Shown here: in pieces, positions 34,906 to 39,049 of the stretch
Layout: each line of letters opens with the position of its first letter
Numbering within the stretch: the first letter of the stretch is position 1
Assembly (NCBI RefSeq): GCF_001703635.1
Contig: NZ_LQZT01000002.1
Coordinates: 131,718 to 170,766, forward strand
From: Parahoeflea olei
GTDB taxonomy: Bacteria; Pseudomonadota; Alphaproteobacteria; Rhizobiales; Rhizobiaceae
Length of the DNA stretch: 39,049 nt
Direction of reading: 5' to 3'
Notes under the pieces: model-generated
The model's input: the letters and a program-made list of their open reading frames with translations, nothing else
What the model was told of the DNA's origin: nothing
Database searches by the model: none
Made by a program: the position numbers and the translations under genes

Positions 34906-37900
34906 CTAGCTCTCCGCAGGCGCGGGTGCTGCCTGCTCCTTCTTCTTGTTGCGCCGGGTGACCAGCACGAAGAACAGCGGCACGAACAGAATGCCGAGCA
35001 CGGTGCCCGTCAGCGTGCCGCCGAGCACGCTGGTGCCGATGGCGTTGCGCCCGCCGGAGCCGGCGCCGGTGCTGATGACCAGCGGCAGCACGCCGAGCGA
35101 AAACGCCATCGAGGTCATGATGATCGGCCGGAAGCGCTGGCGCGCGGCTTCGCGGACGGCCTCGAACAAGGACTCCCCGGCCTCGAAGCGTTCGCGGGCG
35201 AATTCCACGATCAGGATCGCGTTCTTGCCCGTCAGCCCCACCACGGTGAGCAGGCCCACCTGGAAGAACACGCCGTTCTGATAGCCGCCGAACAGGGTCC
35301 ACAAAACCGCGCCGAGGATGCCGACCGGCATCACCAGCATGACGGCGAAGGGAATCGACCAGCTCTCGTAGAGCGCGGCCAGGCAGAGGAACACCGCCGC
35401 CAGCGACAGCGCATAGAGCAGCGGCGCCTGGTTGCCGGACTGGCGTTCCTCGAGCGACAGGCCGGTCCAGGCCACTTCGTAGCCTGGTAACTGGGCGGCC
35501 AGGCGTTCGATTTCGGCCATCGCCTCGCCGGTGGTCACGCCCGGGGCGGGCGATCCCTGGATCTGCATGGCCGCGACCGCGTTGTAGCGGTTCAGACCCT
35601 GCGGACCGAAGGTCCAGCTGCCTTCGGCAAAGTTGGCGAAGGGCACCAGCCCGCCGCTCGAATTGCGCACCTTCCACTTGGCCAGATCCGAGGGAAGCGC
35701 GCGGGAATCGCCTTCGCCCTGGATGTAGACGCGCTTGATCCGGTCGCGGTCGACGAAGTCGTTTACATAGCTGCCGGCCCAGGCGACGCGGAGCACCTGG
35801 GCGACGTCGGAGGCCGTGACCCCCATGGCGCCGGCGGCCCGCCAGTCGATGTCGAGGTGGTACTGGGACGCATCCTCGAGGCCGTTCGGACGCGCGGAGG
35901 CGATCAGCGGGCTTTGCGCGGCCATGCCGAGCAACTGGTTGCGCGCTTCGAGCAACTGGTCGTGGCTCTGGCCGTCGCGGGCCTCGAGATAGAAGTCGAA
36001 GCCGCTCATGATGCCGAGTTCAGGAACCGAGGGCGGCACGATCGGGAACACCATGGCGTCCTGGATGGCCATCAGCGCCGGGAAGGCGCGCCCGGCGATC
36101 GCCTGGGCGCTTTGCCCCGGCGATTTGCGCTCTTCCCAGTCCTTCAGGCGGACGAAGGCAAGACCCATGTTCTGGCCCTGTCCGGCAAAGGAGAAGCCGA
36201 CGACGCCGAACATGCTGTCGACGCTCTCCGACTCGTTGTCGAGGAAGTGCCGCTCGACCTGATTGAGGACCTTCTGCGTGCGTTCCGCCGTGGCCCCGGT
36301 GGGGGCTTGCACGAGCACGAGCAGGATGCCCTGGTCCTCGTCGGGCAGGAATGCCGTCGGGGTCTGCATGAAGCTCCAGACCAGGCCGCCGACGAGGCAC
36401 AGATAGATCAGGCCGACGCGCAGCGGCCGGCGGATGATCCAGCCGACGGTGCCGCCATAGCCGCGGCTCACCCGTTCGAAGCCGCGGTTGAACCAGCCCG
36501 CAGGGCCGGTCTTGGCGTGCTGGGCTGCCTTGGAGGTGAGCAAGGTGGCGCAGAGCGCCGGGGTGAGTGTCAGCGCCACCAGCACCGACAGACCCATGGC
36601 CGAGACGATGGTGATCGAGAACTGCTGGTAGATGACCCCGGTCGAGCCGCCGAAGAACGCCATGGGGACGAACACCGCCGACAGCACCAGGGCGATCCCG
36701 ATCAGGGCGCCGGTGATCTGGCCCATCGACTTGCGCGTCGCTTCGAGCGGTGGCAGTCCCTCCTCCTCCATGATGCGCTCGACGTTCTCGACCACCACGA
36801 TGGCGTCGTCGACGAGAAGGCCGATGGCGAGCACCATGGCGAGCATGGTCAGCGTGTTGATGGAGAAGCCGGCCGCGGCGAGGATGCCGAAGGTGCCGAG
36901 CAGCACCACCGGCACCGCGAGCGTCGGGATCAGCGTTGCGCGGAAATTCTGCAGGAACAGCAGCATCACCAGGAACACGAGCACGATGGCCTCGGCCAGC
37001 GTCTTGATCACTTCGCCGATGGAGATCTGGATGAAGGGCGTGGTGTCGTAGGGCACGACATAGGTCACGCCTTCGGGGAAGAAGGCCGAGGCTTCCTCGA
37101 TCTTCGCCTTCACCAGTTCGGCGGTGTTGAGCGCGTTCGCGCCGGCCGCGAGCCTGATGGCCATGCCGGTCGAAGGGTTGCCGTTGTAGCGGGCGATGGT
37201 GGAATAGTTCTCGGCGCCGATTTCGACCCGGGCGATGTCCTTGAGGAGCACCAGGCCGCCATCGGTTGCCGCGCGAACGACGATGCCCTCGAAATCCTCA
37301 GGCGTGGTCAGCAGCGACTGCGCGGTGATGGTGGCGTTGAGCTGCTGGCCCTCGACCGTCGGCAGGGTGCCGAAGGCGCCGGCCGAGATCTGGGCGTTCT
37401 GCGCCGAGACCGCGTTGACGACATCCTGGGGGGCAAGCTCGTAGGCTGCGAGCTTGACCGGGTCGAGCCAGATGCGCATGGCGTATTTGGCGCCGAACAC
37501 CTGCACTTCGCCGACGCCTTCGAGGCGGCTGAACTCATCGACCAGGTTGGTGTTGAGATAGTCGGACAGGTCGGTCTCGTCGAGCGCGCCATTTTCCGAG
37601 ATGAGCGCGATCACCATCAGGAAGCTTGCCGAGGACTTCTGCACCGTCACGCCCAGGCGCTGGACGGTTTCGGGCAGCAGGGTCAGCGCCTGGGACAGCT
37701 TGTTCTGCACCTGCACCTGGGCAATGTCGGGATCGACGCCGGTTTCGAAGGTGAGCGTGATCGACGCCGTGCCGGCCGAGGTGGAGCTCGACGAGAAATA
37801 TCTCAGGCCGTCGAGCCCGGTCAGCCGTTGCTCGATGACCTGTGTCACCGTGTTGGCGACGGTTTGCGCGGACGCGCCGGGATAATTTGCCGAGATCGAG

Positions 37901-38028
37901 ATCGTCGGGGGCGCGATCTGCGGATACTGCGAGACCGGAAGCGTGAGAATGGACAGCACGCCCGCACCCATGATGATGATCGATATCACCCAGGCGAAGA
38001 TCGGCCGGTCGATGAAAAAGCGTGCCAT
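34906..38028 (-). CDS. RND-family multidrug efflux transporter, inner-membrane subunit (HAE1/AcrB type)
   Basis: A 1040-residue proton-driven exporter, the usual AcrB length. It opens [20 protein letters not shown], and the start at 38028 is supported by GGAGA 5 nt upstream. The porter-domain entry [20 protein letters not shown] and the proton-relay aspartates in [20 protein letters not shown] are present. [16 protein letters not shown] and [19 protein letters not shown] carry the partner lysine and arginine regions. The charged C-terminal tail (RRNKKKEQ) is ordinary. It is 16 bp downstream of its adaptor gene. No outer-membrane channel gene follows, so it probably uses a TolC-like protein encoded elsewhere. 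Confidence 0.96.
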   Translation of the reverse strand: MARFFIDRPIFAWVISIIIMGAGVLSILTLPVSQYPQIAPPTISISANYPGASAQTVANTVTQVIEQRLTGLDGLRYFSSSSTSAGTASITLTFETGVDPDIAQVQVQNKLSQALTLLPETVQRLGVTVQKSSASFLMVIALISENGALDETDLSDYLNTNLVDEFSRLEGVGEVQVFGAKYAMRIWLDPVKLAAYELAPQDVVNAVSAQNAQISAGAFGTLPTVEGQQLNATITAQSLLTTPEDFEGIVVRAATDGGLVLLKDIARVEIGAENYSTIARYNGNPSTGMAIRLAAGANALNTAELVKAKIEEASAFFPEGVTYVVPYDTTPFIQISIGEVIKTLAEAIVLVFLVMLLFLQNFRATLIPTLAVPVVLLGTFGILAAAGFSINTLTMLAMVLAIGLLVDDAIVVVENVERIMEEEGLPPLEATRKSMGQITGALIGIALVLSAVFVPMAFFGGSTGVIYQQFSITIVSAMGLSVLVALTLTPALCATLLTSKAAQHAKTGPAGWFNRGFERVSRGYGGTVGWIIRRPLRVGLIYLCLVGGLVWSFMQTPTAFLPDEDQGILLVLVQAPTGATAERTQKVLNQVERHFLDNESESVDSMFGVVGFSFAGQGQNMGLAFVRLKDWEERKSPGQSAQAIAGRAFPALMAIQDAMVFPIVPPSVPELGIMSGFDFYLEARDGQSHDQLLEARNQLLGMAAQSPLIASARPNGLEDASQYHLDIDWRAAGAMGVTASDVAQVLRVAWAGSYVNDFVDRDRIKRVYIQGEGDSRALPSDLAKWKVRNSSGGLVPFANFAEGSWTFGPQGLNRYNAVAAMQIQGSPAPGVTTGEAMAEIERLAAQLPGYEVAWTGLSLEERQSGNQAPLLYALSLAAVFLCLAALYESWSIPFAVMLVMPVGILGAVLWTLFGGYQNGVFFQVGLLTVVGLTGKNAILIVEFARERFEAGESLFEAVREAARQRFRPIIMTSMAFSLGVLPLVISTGAGSGGRNAIGTSVLGGTLTGTVLGILFVPLFFVLVTRRNKKKEQAAPAPAES

Positions 38029-38044
38029 GGTGGTCTCCGCGGGA

Positions 38045-39049
38045 TCAGTTCTGGGCCGGCTCGGCGGCACGTTCTTCCGGGGCCACCGTGGCTCCCGGTG
38101 CAATCTTCTGAAGGCCTTCGACGATCACGCGGTCGCCGGACTTGATGCCGTCGGTGACGATCCAGTCCGAACCACGGTCGCTGATGACCGTCAGGGTGCG
38201 CTGCTCGACCACATTGTCGGGGCCGACCACCATCGCCGTGGGATCGCCGCGGCGATTGCGCGAGACGCCTTCCTGGGGCACCAGGACGGCGCCCTGGATG
38301 ACGCCCTGCGGCATCTCGACCTGGACATACATGCCCGGCAGCAGCATTTCGTCGGGATTGGAGAACTGGAGCCTGAGCGTGACCACGCCGGTCTGTTCGT
38401 CGACATGCGGTTCGGCGGCGGTCAGTTCGCCGGTCTGGTCGAACACGGTGCGGTCGGCGAGCATCAGCTGGACCTTGGTGTCGGCGTTCTTGCCGGCCAT
38501 CAGCGGACCCTGGCGCTTCCAGCGGACCAGGTCGGCGGCCGATTGCGCGACGTCGACATAGACCGGATCGAGCTTGCGGATCACCGCCAGCGGGGCGGTC
38601 TGGCCGGAAATGACGAGCGCGCCCTGGGTGGTCAGCGAACGGCCGATCTTGCCCGACAGCTGGGCGCGGATCGTGGTCCGCTCCAGGTCGATATTGGCGG
38701 CGAGCAGTTTTGCCTGGGCGACCTGCAGCGCGGCGTCGGCAATGTCGCGGGTGGTGATGGCGGAGTCGAGCGCCTGTTCACTGGTCACGTTGCTCTTGCG
38801 CAGGGCTTCCATGCGCTTGAGTTCGCGGTTGGCCGAATCGAGGCCCGCTTGCGCCTCGGCGACAGCGGCCTCCGCAGCCACGACCTGGGCGCGATAGGTC
38901 GAGGGATCGATCCGGTAGAGAATGTCGCCTTCCTTGACGGCGGACCCTTCGTCGAACAGGCGTTCCATGATGATGCCGTTGACCTGGGGGCGGACTTCGG
39001 CGACGCCCGAGGCGACGACGCGCCCGGGCAGCGTGGAGGTCACCGTGCC
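38045..39049 (-). CDS. RND efflux periplasmic adaptor subunit (AcrA/MFP type), 5' end outside window
   Basis: The last 334 residues of a membrane-fusion protein that links the inner-membrane pump to an outer-membrane channel. [20 protein letters not shown] and [20 protein letters not shown] are the lipoyl/barrel-sandwich halves. An alpha-helical hairpin ([20 protein letters not shown] to [12 protein letters not shown]) separates them. [15 protein letters not shown] and [14 protein letters not shown] belong to the beta-barrel and membrane-proximal domains. The frame is open to the edge, and the GTG at 39043 lies inside the gene, so the signal peptide and lipobox, if any, are not seen. Confidence 0.94.
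   Translation of the reverse strand, partial: GTVTSTLPGRVVASGVAEVRPQVNGIIMERLFDEGSAVKEGDILYRIDPSTYRAQVVAAEAAVAEAQAGLDSANRELKRMEALRKSNVTSEQALDSAITTRDIADAALQVAQAKLLAANIDLERTTIRAQLSGKIGRSLTTQGALVISGQTAPLAVIRKLDPVYVDVAQSAADLVRWKRQGPLMAGKNADTKVQLMLADRTVFDQTGELTAAEPHVDEQTGVVTLRLQFSNPDEMLLPGMYVQVEMPQGVIQGAVLVPQEGVSRNRRGDPTAMVVGPDNVVEQRTLTVISDRGSDWIVTDGIKSGDRVIVEGLQKIAPGATVAPEERAAEPAQN

Noticed and set aside
33287..35677. 796-residue minus-strand open frame spanning the PPOX-GAF and RND genes
   Set aside because: It crosses two convergent real genes and a terminator, with no recognisable motif.
35857..38145. 762-residue plus-strand open frame opposite the RND pump
   Set aside because: His/Asp/Arg-rich shadow of the RND coding sequence with no domain signature.

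Overview
The window reads as a chromosomal stretch of a high-GC alphaproteobacterium, most likely Hyphomicrobiales/Rhizobiaceae. The evidence is the order rplU-rpmA-(GNAT)-obgE-proB-proA-nadD-rsfS-rlmH-envC-ctpA, which is characteristic of rhizobia, a ribosomal protein L21 with a C-terminal helix-hairpin-helix extension, and a two-palindrome RIME-like intergenic element near 26.2 kb. The genus cannot be fixed from this sequence alone.

Region 1 (1-11,220) is a conserved housekeeping block on the minus strand. It holds rplU and rpmA with a terminator behind them, a GNAT acetyltransferase, a DUF3833 protein, and then one long operon from obgE to ctpA. That operon covers a ribosome-associated GTPase, proline synthesis, NAD synthesis, ribosome silencing and rRNA methylation, and cell-wall remodelling. 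A tRNA-Ser(CGA) gene closes the block on the plus strand.

Region 2 (11,221-16,700) is accessory. It has a serine-hydrolase pseudogene with its middle deleted, a DUF2332 protein, a GNAT protein, and an Rrf2 regulator divergent from what looks like a truncated methyltransferase. It ends with a MerR regulator divergent from an alpha/beta hydrolase and a TetR regulator.

Region 3 (16,800-26,250) looks like one divergently transcribed uptake and catabolism locus. Leftward are a MarR regulator, a dipeptide-type binding protein and an isoaspartyl peptidase/asparaginase. Rightward are a creatininase-family amidohydrolase, two Dpp-type permeases, a fused double ATPase, a polysaccharide-deacetylase-like enzyme and an SDR dehydrogenase. 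Two matching GTTCC-N4-GGAAC palindromes 52 bp apart sit in the shared promoter region. The RIME-like element ends the locus.

Region 4 (26,280-31,450) is a spermidine/putrescine-type ABC importer operon (ATPase, binding protein, two permeases). Its permeases are unusual: one has a periplasmic insert of about 240 residues, the other extra N-terminal membrane helices.

Region 5 (31,900-34,870) is the most novel-looking part. A hemerythrin-domain protein is transcribed away from a two-gene operon encoding a small FMN-split-barrel (PPOX-like) protein and a PPOX-GAF protein whose C-terminus resembles an OmpR/PhoB-type winged helix. The shared intergenic region carries four same-orientation TTSCTAA heptamers spaced 11, 21 and 11 bp, as expected for a dimeric winged-helix regulator. 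I propose a redox/O2/NO-responsive one-component switch.

Region 6 (34,906-39,049) is an RND efflux pump (inner-membrane transporter and truncated periplasmic adaptor) running off the right edge.
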